DNA of 64,000 nt from Silvimonas soli. Its GTDB lineage: Bacteria > Pseudomonadota > Gammaproteobacteria > Burkholderiales > Chitinibacteraceae. The stretch covers positions 248,001 to 312,000 of the forward strand of contig NZ_CP106736.1 of assembly GCF_030035605.1 (NCBI RefSeq). Direction: 5' to 3'. This document shows positions 25,628 through 34,705 of the stretch, piece by piece (the stretch's first letter is position 1; each line of letters begins with the position of its first letter). The notes under the pieces are model-generated. The model worked only from the letters and a program-made list of their open reading frames with translations, made no database searches and had not been told where the DNA came from. The translations under genes and the position numbers were made by a program.

Positions 25628-27373
25628 TTAATGCTTGATCAGACCATTGTAGATGGTGCCGCTCAACTCACCGTCAGGCGTATCTTGAGAGATTTCCCAA
25701 GCCATCATACCGCCCAGCTTCATCTTTTTCACGTAGTCGATTTTGTCTTTCAGCACTTGTGGGTCGTCATAAACCCACGCTTCGTTGCCGGAAACCTTGA
25801 CGATGGCTTTGGTCTTGTCGTCACGGAACACGTCGCCCGCCTTGGCTTTGACTTCGGCATAGGTGGCCACGCCTTCATCCGGCGTGCCCTTGGCCTTGGC
25901 TTTCACGGCCTGATGAATGCCGTGGTTGTCCATTGAGCCGGTCACCCAGCCGTAGCCATAGAACGGCACGCCTAATACCAGTTTGGCGGGCTGCACGCCT
26001 TTTTCGATATAGTCTTTGACTGCCATATCGATGGAGAGGCGATCTTTAGGCCCGGTGAACAGGTTGGATTGATAGCCAGTGGTGCTGTCCCAAGGACCGG
26101 CAAAGTCATAGGTCATCAGGTTGATCCAGTTCAGCGATTGCTGAATCTTGTCGCTTTCGATCGAACCATAAACCGACGACGAAGCGCTTGCCGCCACGGT
26201 CAACAAGTAACCTGGCTTGAGTGCATCCAGCTGTTTGCGGAATTCGGCCAGTAGCGCGGTGTAGTTCTTTGGGTCTTCATCGCGTACCACATTGCCTTCG
26301 TTACCAGCGCTGCCCGGGTATTCCCAGTCAATGTCGATGCCATCAAACACCCCGGCCGCCAAGCCATCTTTACCGGCGATATTGCCTTTGATGAAGGTAT
26401 CTACGCAGGATTTAACGAATGCTTCACGGTTTTTTGGCAGAGCGGCATCGGAGAAATTCTTGGACCAAGTCCAGCCGCCCAGCGAAATCACCACTTTCAG
26501 ATTCGGGTGTTTTTGCTTGAGTTGCTTAAGCTGATTCCAGTTACCGAATAGCCCGTTGGTGCCTGCATCAACCTTGCCATCGAGCGTGTGAGCGGCATCG
26601 ATCACCGTTTTGTAATCAGCATCTGGATCACCCACTACGCATTTGTTATCGACCACATTGGCAAAGGCGTAGTTGATCACAGTTGCCTGACTGGCCGCAC
26701 CGCTGGTTTCCAGGTTCTTTACGTAATAGCCGGATTTGGTCGGAGCCCAAGCCGGGTAGTAGGCCACGAACTGTGGTGAAGTCGGGGCTGCAACGCCACC
26801 AGCTACAACGGCAGCAGCGGCCGGTGCCTTGGCGTCCCCGCCACCGTCACCCTTTTCCACCAGTTTGAAATTGGCAAACAGCGAATCCCCAGCATCGCCA
26901 TCACCATTGGTCCAATGTTCGAGGGCCAAATGGAAAGGGAACTTGCCTTTGAAGTCCAGGTTGTAGGTATTCCACTGCTTGTTATCTTTGAGCTTGTCCG
27001 CGCCGCCGCCCAGCTTGGCCGCACCGGCTAGCCAGTTGTCGCGACCGGGGAAGTCTGCGGTGTAACCCACTACGCCACCGCAGTTGGAGCTACACAGGCC
27101 AAGATAATCAAAGCTCAGTGTGTATTTCTTGCCTTCAGCAAACTGCACCTTGGAAAACATGTCGCCACCAAAGACTTTCTTGGTGAACTTCAATGCTTTT
27201 TGTCCGGGGCGCAACGGATCGTCAACGATCACCCCATGCATGGGCACTGTGCCGTCGCCGTTTTGACCGACCCACTGCGACAGATCGCCCTTGAAATCGT
27301 CCTGAAATACCACCGTATCTGCGTGCGCAAGCGCCGCTGCCACAAAAAATGGCAACAGTAATAGCCTTTTCAT
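25628..27373 (-). CDS. Secreted GH18 chitinase
   Basis: A 581-residue secreted enzyme that hydrolyses chitin. A signal peptide (MKRLLLLPFFVAAALAHA) is followed by a beta-sandwich-like domain of about 150 residues that resembles a carbohydrate-binding module, a Gly/Ala-rich linker (about 173-198), then a glycoside hydrolase 18 domain. The catalytic signature D344-G-I-D-I-D-W-E351 is intact, E351 being the acid/base, and the SLGGWTWSKNF strand precedes it. AGGAT precedes the ATG. No other chitin-use gene (GlcNAc uptake, LPMO, chitobiase) is in the window, so it stands alone here. It suggests a chitin-degrading environment. Confidence 0.95.
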   Translation of the reverse strand: MKRLLLLPFFVAAALAHADTVVFQDDFKGDLSQWVGQNGDGTVPMHGVIVDDPLRPGQKALKFTKKVFGGDMFSKVQFAEGKKYTLSFDYLGLCSSNCGGVVGYTADFPGRDNWLAGAAKLGGGADKLKDNKQWNTYNLDFKGKFPFHLALEHWTNGDGDAGDSLFANFKLVEKGDGGGDAKAPAAAAVVAGGVAAPTSPQFVAYYPAWAPTKSGYYVKNLETSGAASQATVINYAFANVVDNKCVVGDPDADYKTVIDAAHTLDGKVDAGTNGLFGNWNQLKQLKQKHPNLKVVISLGGWTWSKNFSDAALPKNREAFVKSCVDTFIKGNIAGKDGLAAGVFDGIDIDWEYPGSAGNEGNVVRDEDPKNYTALLAEFRKQLDALKPGYLLTVAASASSSVYGSIESDKIQQSLNWINLMTYDFAGPWDSTTGYQSNLFTGPKDRLSIDMAVKDYIEKGVQPAKLVLGVPFYGYGWVTGSMDNHGIHQAVKAKAKGTPDEGVATYAEVKAKAGDVFRDDKTKAIVKVSGNEAWVYDDPQVLKDKIDYVKKMKLGGMMAWEISQDTPDGELSGTIYNGLIKH

Positions 27374-27598
27374 TCCGTCATCCTCGTTCGGGTTTTATGC
27401 CTGAGTTGCAAAGCAACTGGCGCCCTTGCTGCGCAACTGCCGCGGCCGTTTCGGGCACACCGTGTTCGCAATCTGTTTATGTTCTTACATGGTCACAGCT
27501 ACGTCTTACGCGCAGCCATGGCCGCCACTCTAACATGGCAAAACGATGGCACGCGCATGCGCCTGGCATAGCGAGCAATTTGAGCAACACCCGTTGAT

Positions 27599-28150
27599 TC
27601 AGGTCAGCGGAAGATCGGGATTGGCAGCGCTTTCCCGCTGCTGTTTTTGCAATTTGCGGCGTAGCGCAAAGAACGCCTTGAGCTGGGCGGAGGCCTCATC
27701 AGCCAGCAGTCCGCCAACCACTGCGGTGTGGTGATTAAGGCGGCGATCCGAAAAGGGGTTAATGACGCTACCTGCAGCACCCGTCTTGGGGTCGGTGGTG
27801 GCGTAGATGATACGAGCCAGTCGCGCATGCATCATCGCGCCTGCGCACATCAGGCAGGGCTCCAGCGTTACGTAGAGCTCGCACCCTGGTAGCCGGTAGT
27901 TACCCAGCGTCTGGGCCGCGGCGCGCAGCGCCAGCATTTCGGCATGGGCTGATGGATCATGCGTCGTAATCGGTTGATTACAGCCGCGCCCGATAATGCG
28001 ACCCTCAAACACCACAACTGCGCCGACCGGCACTTCACCCAGTTCTTGCGCGCGCGCGGCTTCCAGCAAAGCTTCTTGCATGAAGCCGATTTGCGCTTCA
28101 GTCCACGATTCGGGCATTGCAGCAATAGGAAACAAAACCGGGTCAGACAT
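27599..28150 (-). CDS. tadA: tRNA adenosine(34) deaminase
   Basis: A 183-residue zinc deaminase that turns A34 of tRNA-Arg(ACG) into inosine. The zinc ligands and catalytic glutamate are seen in AHAEMLAL and LEPCLMCAGAM. ATG at 28150 is chosen because it gives the normal start before the deaminase core; the longer open frame upstream overlaps recN and is not conserved. The first eight bases overlap the end of recN, so the two are coupled. It is about 15-20 residues longer at both ends than E. coli TadA, with no new motif. Confidence 0.93.
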   Translation of the reverse strand: MSDPVLFPIAAMPESWTEAQIGFMQEALLEAARAQELGEVPVGAVVVFEGRIIGRGCNQPITTHDPSAHAEMLALRAAAQTLGNYRLPGCELYVTLEPCLMCAGAMMHARLARIIYATTDPKTGAAGSVINPFSDRRLNHHTAVVGGLLADEASAQLKAFFALRRKLQKQQRESAANPDLPLT

Positions 28151-29801
28151 GGCCAAGCAATTCTGCAGCGTGACGGCGCGTGGTTTCAGTGATCTCCACA
28201 CCGCCGAGCATGCGGGCGATTTCTTCGACGCGGCCGACGTTATCCAGCGAGGCGACGTGGCTAACAATGCCTTCCTTGTTCTTGGCTTTGCTGACCAGAT
28301 AATGCTGACCGCCGCATGCGGCGACTTGCGGCAGATGGGTAATGCACAGCACCTGATGCTTCTGCCCTAGCCCGGCCAGCATGCGGCCTACGATCTCGGC
28401 CACGCGCCCGCCGATGCCTACGTCCACCTCATCGAACACCAGCGTCGGCACGCCCGACAAAGCACTGGTGATGACCTGAATCCCCAAGCTGATTCGCGAC
28501 AACTCACCGCCGGAAACAATCTTGCCCATGGCACGCGCCGGGGCATCGCCATGTGCAATCAGAAAATCCACATCTTCAAGGCCATGCGCACTGGGGACGG
28601 TGGCAGTCAGGGCCACTTCAAAGCGGCTATCAGCCAGCGCCAGTGGTTTCATTTCTGCGGTCACTGCCTTGGCAAACGCCGGGGCATGACGTTGACGCAG
28701 GGCGGATAGCTTGGCGGCGCTGGCCTCATAACGGGTTTGCGCCGCTTTGGCAGCTTGTTGCAAGCGCGCCAAGCCTTCGCCGCCACCCAGTTCATCCAGC
28801 CGGGCTGACCACTCCGCCAACACTACCGGCAAACGATCTGGCGGCTCAATCCGGTATTTGCGGGCCATGCTCCAGATGGCGTCGAGGCGTGACTCGACCT
28901 CAGCCAGACGCGAAGGGTCGAGTTCCAGATGATCTGCATAGCGGCGCAATTCGCTCACGGCCTCAGATAATTGGGCATCCACCCCGGCCAGCAACTCCAA
29001 CGAGGGGTTGAGCAGTTCGTCATAACCTGCCAGTTCTTGCAGGCGGCGTGTAGCCCCACTCAGCCAGCCCTGGCAGTTTTCATCGTCATCGCTCAGGACT
29101 AACAACGCTGCTTGCACGCCATCAATGAGACTGGCGGCATGTTGCAGGCGTTTGTGTTCGCCTTGCAGTTCAACCCACTCGTTGTCGCCCAGCGCCAGTT
29201 CGGTCAGATCATTGATCTGCCACTGCAAGCGCTCACGTTCGGCTTCAAAGGCAGCCGCATTACGGCTCGCAGCGTCGAATTCTTCTTGTGCACGTTGCCA
29301 TTGGCGCCAATCAGCAGTGACTTGGCTAGCCAGATCGCTGGCACCGGCAAAGGCATCGAATACATTGCGTTGAGTTTCTGGCCGCAACAGCAACTGGTGC
29401 GCGTGTTGGCCATGAATATCCACCAGCATCTCGCCCAGTGTTTTCAGTTGTGCCAGCGTGGCGGCGGTGCCATTGATAAAGGCTTTGCTTTTGCCTTGGG
29501 TATCCAGCGTGCGGCGCAAATTGACGATATCGGCATCGTCACCGGTGAGTTCGGCTTCGGCCAGCCAGTCTTTGGCGATTTTCAGATCGCTGATGTCAAA
29601 TTCTGCGGCCAGCTCGGCCTTGTCGGTGCCGTGGCGCACCATCCCGACTTCGGCGCGGTCACCCAGCAGCAGGCCCAGCGCATCGATCACAATCGATTTG
29701 CCCGCGCCGGTTTCGCCGGTAAATACACTTAACCCGCCAGCGAAATCGAGCGCCAGCCGGTCAACAATCACGAAATTTTTCAGATTCAGAGAGAGCAGCA
29801 T
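28143..29801 (-). CDS. recN: DNA repair protein RecN
   Basis: A 552-residue SMC-like ATPase (E. coli RecN 553) acting in double-strand break repair. The Walker A motif is in FTGETGAGKSIVIDAL near residue 30, the long coiled-coil arms fill the middle, and the ABC signature VSGGELSRI and Walker B LVFDEVDVGIGG are in the C-terminal part. It lies 12 bases after nadK and overlaps tadA, so nadK-recN-tadA form one operon. The nadK-recN order opposite hrcA is common in proteobacteria. No LexA box is evident directly upstream since the gene is inside the operon. Confidence 0.97.
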   Translation of the reverse strand: MLLSLNLKNFVIVDRLALDFAGGLSVFTGETGAGKSIVIDALGLLLGDRAEVGMVRHGTDKAELAAEFDISDLKIAKDWLAEAELTGDDADIVNLRRTLDTQGKSKAFINGTAATLAQLKTLGEMLVDIHGQHAHQLLLRPETQRNVFDAFAGASDLASQVTADWRQWQRAQEEFDAASRNAAAFEAERERLQWQINDLTELALGDNEWVELQGEHKRLQHAASLIDGVQAALLVLSDDDENCQGWLSGATRRLQELAGYDELLNPSLELLAGVDAQLSEAVSELRRYADHLELDPSRLAEVESRLDAIWSMARKYRIEPPDRLPVVLAEWSARLDELGGGEGLARLQQAAKAAQTRYEASAAKLSALRQRHAPAFAKAVTAEMKPLALADSRFEVALTATVPSAHGLEDVDFLIAHGDAPARAMGKIVSGGELSRISLGIQVITSALSGVPTLVFDEVDVGIGGRVAEIVGRMLAGLGQKHQVLCITHLPQVAACGGQHYLVSKAKNKEGIVSHVASLDNVGRVEEIARMLGGVEITETTRRHAAELLGHV

Positions 29802-29813
29802 GGGTTTCGCAGG

Positions 29814-30692
29814 TCAGAGGAGCTTTTCGCCCCAGTGCAATTTGTCGCGCAGCATGTCGTAGTAGTTGTAACCCACCGGATGCAGGATGCGCAGCGTGTT
29901 GCGATGGCGGCGGATGATGACACGATCTTTCTCGCGCAATTCGCAATCGGCCTGATTATCAAAATAAACCCGGGCATCGGAATTACGCGTCAGCAGAAAT
30001 TCAACTTCACTGGTGTCGTTGATCACAATTGGCCGGTTGGACAACGACTGCGGGCAGATCGGCACCAAGGTAATCGCGGGCAGGCTCGGATGCAGAATCG
30101 GGCCGCCAGACGCCAGAGCATACGCGGTAGAACCGGTGGGCGTGGAGACAATCAAGCCGTCGGAACGCTGGCTGTACACAAATTGCCGATCAATGAAGAT
30201 TTCGAACTCGATCATGGCGCCGGTAGAGCCGCGGCTGAACACCACGTCGTTAAACGCGAGCGCCGTGGTCTGGTCTTTACTGCCTTCGCGCTTGACCACT
30301 GTTTCCAGCAAGATGCGCTCTTCGGGCACAAATGCGCCAGCCAGCATGCTGCCGATAGTTTGTTCCATATCCTTGAGCGGGATATCGGTCATGAAGCCCA
30401 GGCGGCCCTGGTTCACGCCAATGACCGGGATACGATACGGCGCAACCAACCGCGCCACGCCCAGCATGGTGCCGTCACCGCCCAGCACAATCACCAGGTC
30501 GGCCAGTTTGCCGATCGCCAGCCGATCCACCGTGGGGATATCGGTAATGCCATGTTCACTTGCTACTTCAGCTTCGATCAGCACGCGCACGCCCAGTGCC
30601 TGCAGCATCACCGACAGCTGACGCAACGGTCCACCCAGCGTAGGGGTGTTAAAGCGGCCGACCAGCACAATGGTTTTAAATAGGCTCTGCAT
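29814..30692 (-). CDS. nadK: NAD kinase
   Basis: A 292-residue ATP-dependent NAD kinase, the only route to NADP. The GGDGTMLG motif binds the phosphate donor, and the conserved segment VSTPTGSTAYALASGGPILHP appears in the C-terminal half. ATG at 30692 gives MQSLFKTIVLVGRFNT, the family start; the frame is open 29 more codons without conservation. It is divergent from hrcA (141-base spacer) and is the first gene of nadK-recN-tadA. Confidence 0.96.
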   Translation of the reverse strand: MQSLFKTIVLVGRFNTPTLGGPLRQLSVMLQALGVRVLIEAEVASEHGITDIPTVDRLAIGKLADLVIVLGGDGTMLGVARLVAPYRIPVIGVNQGRLGFMTDIPLKDMEQTIGSMLAGAFVPEERILLETVVKREGSKDQTTALAFNDVVFSRGSTGAMIEFEIFIDRQFVYSQRSDGLIVSTPTGSTAYALASGGPILHPSLPAITLVPICPQSLSNRPIVINDTSEVEFLLTRNSDARVYFDNQADCELREKDRVIIRRHRNTLRILHPVGYNYYDMLRDKLHWGEKLL

Positions 30693-30797
30693 GGCTTGAT
30701 CCAGACAAATACGGCTGCATTTAACCACAAGGGGGTGGCGCTTGGCACTCTCGCTCCAGTTTGATAGACACGAGGCCAACAGATGATGGCGAGATAA

Positions 30798-30827
30798 TTA
30801 ACGCCAACCATCAATCCACATTAGAAT
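30798..30827 (+). promoter_or_regulatory. Promoter of hrcA (possible leaderless start)
   Basis: TTAACG (30798-30803) and TAGAAT (30822-30827) with an 18-base spacer form a sigma-70 type promoter. The -10 ends six bases before the hrcA ATG and no Shine-Dalgarno is present, so transcription would start at or next to the start codon. Confidence 0.55.
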
Positions 30828-30833
30828 CGGATC

Positions 30834-31844
30834 ATGCTTAGCGATCGTGCACAAATCCTTCTGAAAACTCTGGTTGAGCGATATATCGCCGACGGCCAAC
30901 CTGTCGGCTCGCGCGCCTTGTCGCAATATTCGGGTCTCGATATCAGTTCGGCCACCATCCGCAATGTGATGGTCGATCTGGAACAACTTGGTTTTGTAGC
31001 CAGCCCGCACACCTCGGCCGGGCGTATTCCCACGTCTTTGGGCTATCGCTTTTTTGTCGATAGTTTGATGGCAGTGCGTCCGCTGGACAAAATCGCCGTG
31101 GATGCAGGCAGCCTGCCACTGGATAACCCGCAACGCACTATCGCCGCCGCCTCCAACTTGTTGTCGCAACTCACCCATTTTGCCGGTGTGGTGATGTCGC
31201 CGCGTCGCCAGGATGCCGTACTCAAGCATATCGAGTTTCTGCCGCTGTCGGATAAACGTGTGTTGCTGATTCTGGTAACCAGTGATGGCGATGTGCAAAA
31301 CCGCATCATCCAGACGAAAAATGGCTTCCCGCCTGGCGATCTGATCGAAGCGGCCAATTTTCTGAACGTGCATTGCACTGGCAAAACCTGGCGTGGCCTG
31401 CGTTCGTTTGTGGAAAACGAAGTCCGCGCGGTGAAGGGCCAGTTGGCCGAGTTGCTCAATACAGCTGTGTTGTACGGCCAGACTGTGCTGGGTGGCGAAG
31501 CCGAAGATCTGGTGATTTCCGGTGAACGCAACTTGCTCGATAGCGACGATCTGGCCGCCAACATGGGTCGTTTACGCCAGCTGTTTGAATTGTTTGAACG
31601 CAAGACCGCCCTGCTGCAACTGATGGAACTGGGGAATCGCGCTGAGGGTGTCCAGATATTTATTGGCGGCGAATCGGGTCTGGCGCCACTGGACGAATGC
31701 TCCATCATCACGGCGCCCTATCACGCCAACGGCCAGGTGATTGGCACGCTGGGAGTGATTGGTCCGACGCGCATGGCTTATGAACGCATCATCCCGATTG
31801 TGGATGTCACTGCTAAATTGTTATCCAGCGCGCTGTCCCAATGA
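30834..31844 (+). CDS. hrcA: Heat-inducible transcription repressor HrcA
   Basis: A 336-residue HrcA, the repressor that binds CIRCE elements upstream of groESL/dnaK operons. The N-terminal winged helix (LSDRAQILLKTLVERYIADG, then SSATIRNVMVDLEQLGFV and SPHTSAGRIPTSLGYRFFV) and the C-terminal GAF-like domain with FIGGESG are standard and full length. No CIRCE sequence occurs at its own promoter in this window. Its stop overlaps the next gene by four bases (ATGA). The gene is divergent from nadK. Confidence 0.96.
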   Translation: MLSDRAQILLKTLVERYIADGQPVGSRALSQYSGLDISSATIRNVMVDLEQLGFVASPHTSAGRIPTSLGYRFFVDSLMAVRPLDKIAVDAGSLPLDNPQRTIAAASNLLSQLTHFAGVVMSPRRQDAVLKHIEFLPLSDKRVLLILVTSDGDVQNRIIQTKNGFPPGDLIEAANFLNVHCTGKTWRGLRSFVENEVRAVKGQLAELLNTAVLYGQTVLGGEAEDLVISGERNLLDSDDLAANMGRLRQLFELFERKTALLQLMELGNRAEGVQIFIGGESGLAPLDECSIITAPYHANGQVIGTLGVIGPTRMAYERIIPIVDVTAKLLSSALSQ

Positions 31845-32359
31845 ACCCGGAAATTTGCCTGCGCCCCGCCCGTGCGGATGATGCCAGTTGCCTGGCTGCA
31901 CTTGCCATTCAGGTGTGGCTGCATACTTATGCCACCGACGGCATCCGCCCGGCGCTGGCCGATTATGTGCTGACACAGTTCACGCCACAGCACTTCGAAC
32001 ACTGCATCAACAACACACGCCATCGTGTCATCGTTGCCGAGCAAGGCGAACATCTGCTGGGTTACGCTTTGCTGGACTTTGATTCATACCAGCCGGCGGT
32101 GCCGCACACCTCGACAGAACTGCAAAACTTGTATGTATTGCCCCACTTCGCTCGTCAAGGGATAGGCTCTGCCTTGCTCCACGCCTGTGCCAATGCCGCG
32201 CAAGACCAGGCCGCTGATGCCACTTACTGGTTATCGGTGAACAGTCAGAACCACAATGCCCTGGCGTTTTATGCAAGTCATCAGTTCGAGCAATATGGCA
32301 CCTTGTTTTTTGAGCTCGATTCGGTAAGGTACGCCAACCAGATTCTGGCCACTGTCTGA
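31841..32359 (+). CDS. GNAT family N-acetyltransferase
   Basis: A 172-residue acetyltransferase with the acetyl-CoA loop RQGIGSALL and the preceding strand ELQNLYVLPHFA. The C-terminal part (VNSQNHNALAFYASHQFEQYG) is the usual GNAT end where a tyrosine acts as general acid. The substrate cannot be told from sequence. The start overlaps the hrcA stop (ATGA), so it is translated with the repressor; there is no known functional link between the two. Confidence 0.9.
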   Translation: MNPEICLRPARADDASCLAALAIQVWLHTYATDGIRPALADYVLTQFTPQHFEHCINNTRHRVIVAEQGEHLLGYALLDFDSYQPAVPHTSTELQNLYVLPHFARQGIGSALLHACANAAQDQAADATYWLSVNSQNHNALAFYASHQFEQYGTLFFELDSVRYANQILATV

Positions 32360-32513
32360 ATGGGTGCACGTCATCCGGCAACGCCTCTGGCGGGTATCAG
32401 AGTCATCAAGATCAAGTATAAATAACCCACAATACGTACATAACAACCGCATGCGCTGGCGACACCCGCCGCGCGCCAGTCAAACGCAGCACAACCCCAT
32501 TTCCGGATCGCCC

Positions 32514-33596
32514 ATGTTTTTGAAGTTACGCGCCGCCTTGTTTTCCGCCACCCTGCTGGCTTTTGTTCCCGCAATCAGCCACGCCGACACCGCGTTGTTG
32601 CAACGCCCGGAAGTCCAGAGTTATCTCGATAACCTGGCTGCCACTCAGGGTTTCAATCGCGACGACCTGACCGCGCTGTTTCAACAGGTGAATACCAAGC
32701 CGAGCATTATTACGGTGCTGGATCGCCCCTCTACTGGCCGCCCGTGGTACCAGTTCAAACAGAACTTCATCAACAACCAGCGCATTCTGGGTGGTGCCCG
32801 CTTTATGCGCCGCTATGCCGATACGCTGGATGCGGTGAGCGATAAATACGGTGTGCCTGCGGAAGTCATCACTTCCATTTTGGGTGTCGAAACACTGTAT
32901 GGCCGCACCACCGGCACCTTCCGCGTGATTGATGCGCTGACCACCATCGCCTTCGATTACCCACGTCGCGCGGATTACTTCAAAGATCAACTCACCCAGT
33001 TCATGCTGCTGGCGCGAGAAGAAAACGAAAATCCGCTGACCTTTATGGGTTCCTATGCCGGTGCCATGGGCATGCCGCAATTCATGCCGTCCAGTTTCCG
33101 CGAATACGCAGTCGACTGGACTGGCGATCATCATCGAGATATCTGGGGCACACCGGAAGATGCCATTGCCAGCGTCGCCAACTTCCTGGCCGCTCACGGC
33201 TGGCAGCGTGATGGCGACACTTATGCCCCGGTGAACGTCAGCGCCGCCGAAGATGATCTGCTGGCAGATAAATTCAACCTGCATTACACCGTGGCCGAGT
33301 TGATGCAAAAAGGCGTGCAACCGCTCAGCGAAACCGACACCACCCAGCAAGCGGTGTTGTTCAGCCTGGAGACTGAAGCAGGCAACACCAGCTACTACAT
33401 GGGCTTCAACAATTTTTACGTGGTAACGCGCTATAACCGCAGCACGTTGTACGCTACCGCTGTTTTGCAACTGGCAAACGCAATCAAGTCGGCCTACGAC
33501 AACAATCTGGACCTGCAGGACACCTCAGCCAGCGACAGTAATAAAAGCAAAACCAAAGCCAAGTCGACGAAAAAAAATGCGGCTGGCTGGAATTGA
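32514..33596 (+). CDS. mltB: Membrane-bound lytic murein transglycosylase B-type protein
   Basis: A 360-residue periplasmic lytic transglycosylase of the MltB/SltB family. A signal peptide (LRAALFSATLLAFVPAISHA) is followed by the catalytic domain with the key glutamate in SILGVETLYGR and the family motif YAGAMGMPQFMPSSF. No lipobox cysteine follows the signal peptide, so it is probably soluble, unlike E. coli MltB. The C-terminus is a Ser/Lys-rich tail (DSNKSKTKAKSTKKN). ATG at 32514 was chosen for the signal peptide. The gene is alone; a bidirectional terminator follows. Confidence 0.92.
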   Translation: MFLKLRAALFSATLLAFVPAISHADTALLQRPEVQSYLDNLAATQGFNRDDLTALFQQVNTKPSIITVLDRPSTGRPWYQFKQNFINNQRILGGARFMRRYADTLDAVSDKYGVPAEVITSILGVETLYGRTTGTFRVIDALTTIAFDYPRRADYFKDQLTQFMLLAREENENPLTFMGSYAGAMGMPQFMPSSFREYAVDWTGDHHRDIWGTPEDAIASVANFLAAHGWQRDGDTYAPVNVSAAEDDLLADKFNLHYTVAELMQKGVQPLSETDTTQQAVLFSLETEAGNTSYYMGFNNFYVVTRYNRSTLYATAVLQLANAIKSAYDNNLDLQDTSASDSNKSKTKAKSTKKNAAGWN

Positions 33597-33608
33597 TTGC
33601 TGATCAGC

Positions 33609-33643
33609 GTAGCCCGGATAAAGCCGCTGGCGAGAATCCGGGG
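33609..33643 (-). repeat. REP-like element, copy 1 (reverse orientation)
   Basis: Read on the minus strand this is CCCCGGATTCTCGCC...TTTATCCGGGCTAC, the same outer arms as copies 2 and 3 (CCCCGGAT and ATCCGGGCTAC) with a diverged middle. With copy 2 (33693-33725), which is in the opposite orientation, it forms a large imperfect inverted repeat between mltB and rlmB. Confidence 0.75.
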
Positions 33644-33692
33644 TTGCGATACAACCATTTGAAATAGATGCCTTGACCTCGCCGGCATCGCT

Positions 33693-33725
33693 CCCCGGAT
33701 TCCCGCTTCGTTTCATCCGGGCTAC
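33693..33725 (+). repeat. REP-like element, copy 2
   Basis: A 33-base element beginning CCCCGGATTCCCGCTTCG and ending CATCCGGGCTAC. It differs from copy 3 at 38358 in only two bases of the middle. The ends can pair (CCGGAT with ATCCGG), so each copy can fold on itself. Confidence 0.85.
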
Positions 33726-33744
33726 AAGGACAGGCTGCGAGGGC

Positions 33745-33780
33745 AATAAAAAAGGACGGGTTATCCCGTCCTTTTTTATT
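33745..33780. terminator. Bidirectional terminator between mltB and rlmB
   Basis: AATAAAAAAGGACGGG (33745-33760) pairs perfectly with the complementary arm at 33765-33780 around a TTAT loop: 16 base pairs with A and T runs at the base, so it can stop transcription from mltB and from the convergent rlmB. Confidence 0.95.
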
Positions 33781-33808
33781 GCTGGCAAAACCAGAAACCA
33801 TCGCGCGA

Positions 33809-34552
33809 TTACTTCGCCGCCATCGTCCGCTGGCGACGCGTCTCTGACAGCACGATCCCGCTGGCCACCGAGACATTCAAACTCTCCACCGAGCCGAACA
33901 TCGGAATCGACACCAGTACATCGCAATGCTCGCGCGTCAGCCGGCGCATGCCATCACCTTCGCTACCCAGAACCCAAGCCAGCGGTCCGGTATTGCTGAA
34001 GTGATGTAGATCGGTATCGGCCTCGGCCGCTGTACCGGCGATCCAGATCTCGCGCTCCTGCAACTCACGCAGCGTACGCGCCAGATTGGTCACCATCACG
34101 TAGGGCACGACTTCCGCCGCGCCGCAGGCTACTTTGGATACGGTTGCGGTAATACCTACCGCTTTGTCTTTGGGCGCAATCACCGCATGCACACCCATCG
34201 CATCGGCCACGCGCAAACACGCACCCAGGTTATGCGGATCGGTAATGCCATCAAGCACCAGCAAGAATGGCGGCTCGTCCAGATCATCCAGCACATCATC
34301 TACGGTGATGTACGACTTGCCAGCGTCGATCAGCGCGGCTACACCTTGATGTTTGCCACCTGCGGTCAAGCCATCCAGGCGCTTGGTATCCACCAGCAAG
34401 ACTTTGCAGCCCTGTGCTTCGGCCAGACGCGCCAGGTCTTTGGAGCGCTGATCCATGCGGGCGGCATTCAGGTAAAGCTCGATGACGCTATCGGGAAAGC
34501 GTTTAAGGCGCGAACCGACCGCGTGAAAACCGTGTATGACTTTGTGATCCAT
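33809..34552 (-). CDS. rlmB: 23S rRNA 2'-O-methyltransferase (G2251)
   Basis: A 247-residue SPOUT methyltransferase of the TrmH family that methylates the ribose of G2251. The substrate-binding N-terminal domain (MDHKVIHGFHAVGSRL) and the knotted SAM domain with LDGITDPHNLGACLRVADA, WVLGSEGDGMRRL and MFGSVESLNVSVASGIVL are complete. ATG at 34552 is the family start; an open frame continues 49 codons upstream through the heptamer repeats but is not conserved. Confidence 0.95.
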   Translation of the reverse strand: MDHKVIHGFHAVGSRLKRFPDSVIELYLNAARMDQRSKDLARLAEAQGCKVLLVDTKRLDGLTAGGKHQGVAALIDAGKSYITVDDVLDDLDEPPFLLVLDGITDPHNLGACLRVADAMGVHAVIAPKDKAVGITATVSKVACGAAEVVPYVMVTNLARTLRELQEREIWIAGTAAEADTDLHHFSNTGPLAWVLGSEGDGMRRLTREHCDVLVSIPMFGSVESLNVSVASGIVLSETRRQRTMAAK

Positions 34553-34628
34553 GATGCCTTGCCAGCAAGTGTGGCGGGTACTTTGCAAAGGCGTCAGTTT
34601 ACAGCATTGAAGGGCATCCCGATAAATC

Positions 34629-34670
34629 GAGGTGCGAGGTGCGAGGTGCGAGGTGCGAGGTGCGAGGTGC
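34629..34670 (+). repeat. Heptanucleotide tandem repeat (GAGGTGC, six perfect copies)
   Basis: Six identical, uninterrupted GAGGTGC units lie 77 bases upstream of the rlmB start and 180 bases upstream of the mfd start. Perfect identity suggests recent slippage. The unit length equals that of the repeat at 16951. Confidence 0.95.
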
Positions 34671-34705
34671 GCAAGTATCTGACAACTCAAGGCAACCACG
34701 AATTC

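Noticed and set aside
30693..30833. Possible CIRCE element in the nadK-hrcA spacer
   Set aside because: A GGCACTC-like stretch occurs near 30742, but the matching GAGTGC half at nine bases distance is missing, so there is no CIRCE here.
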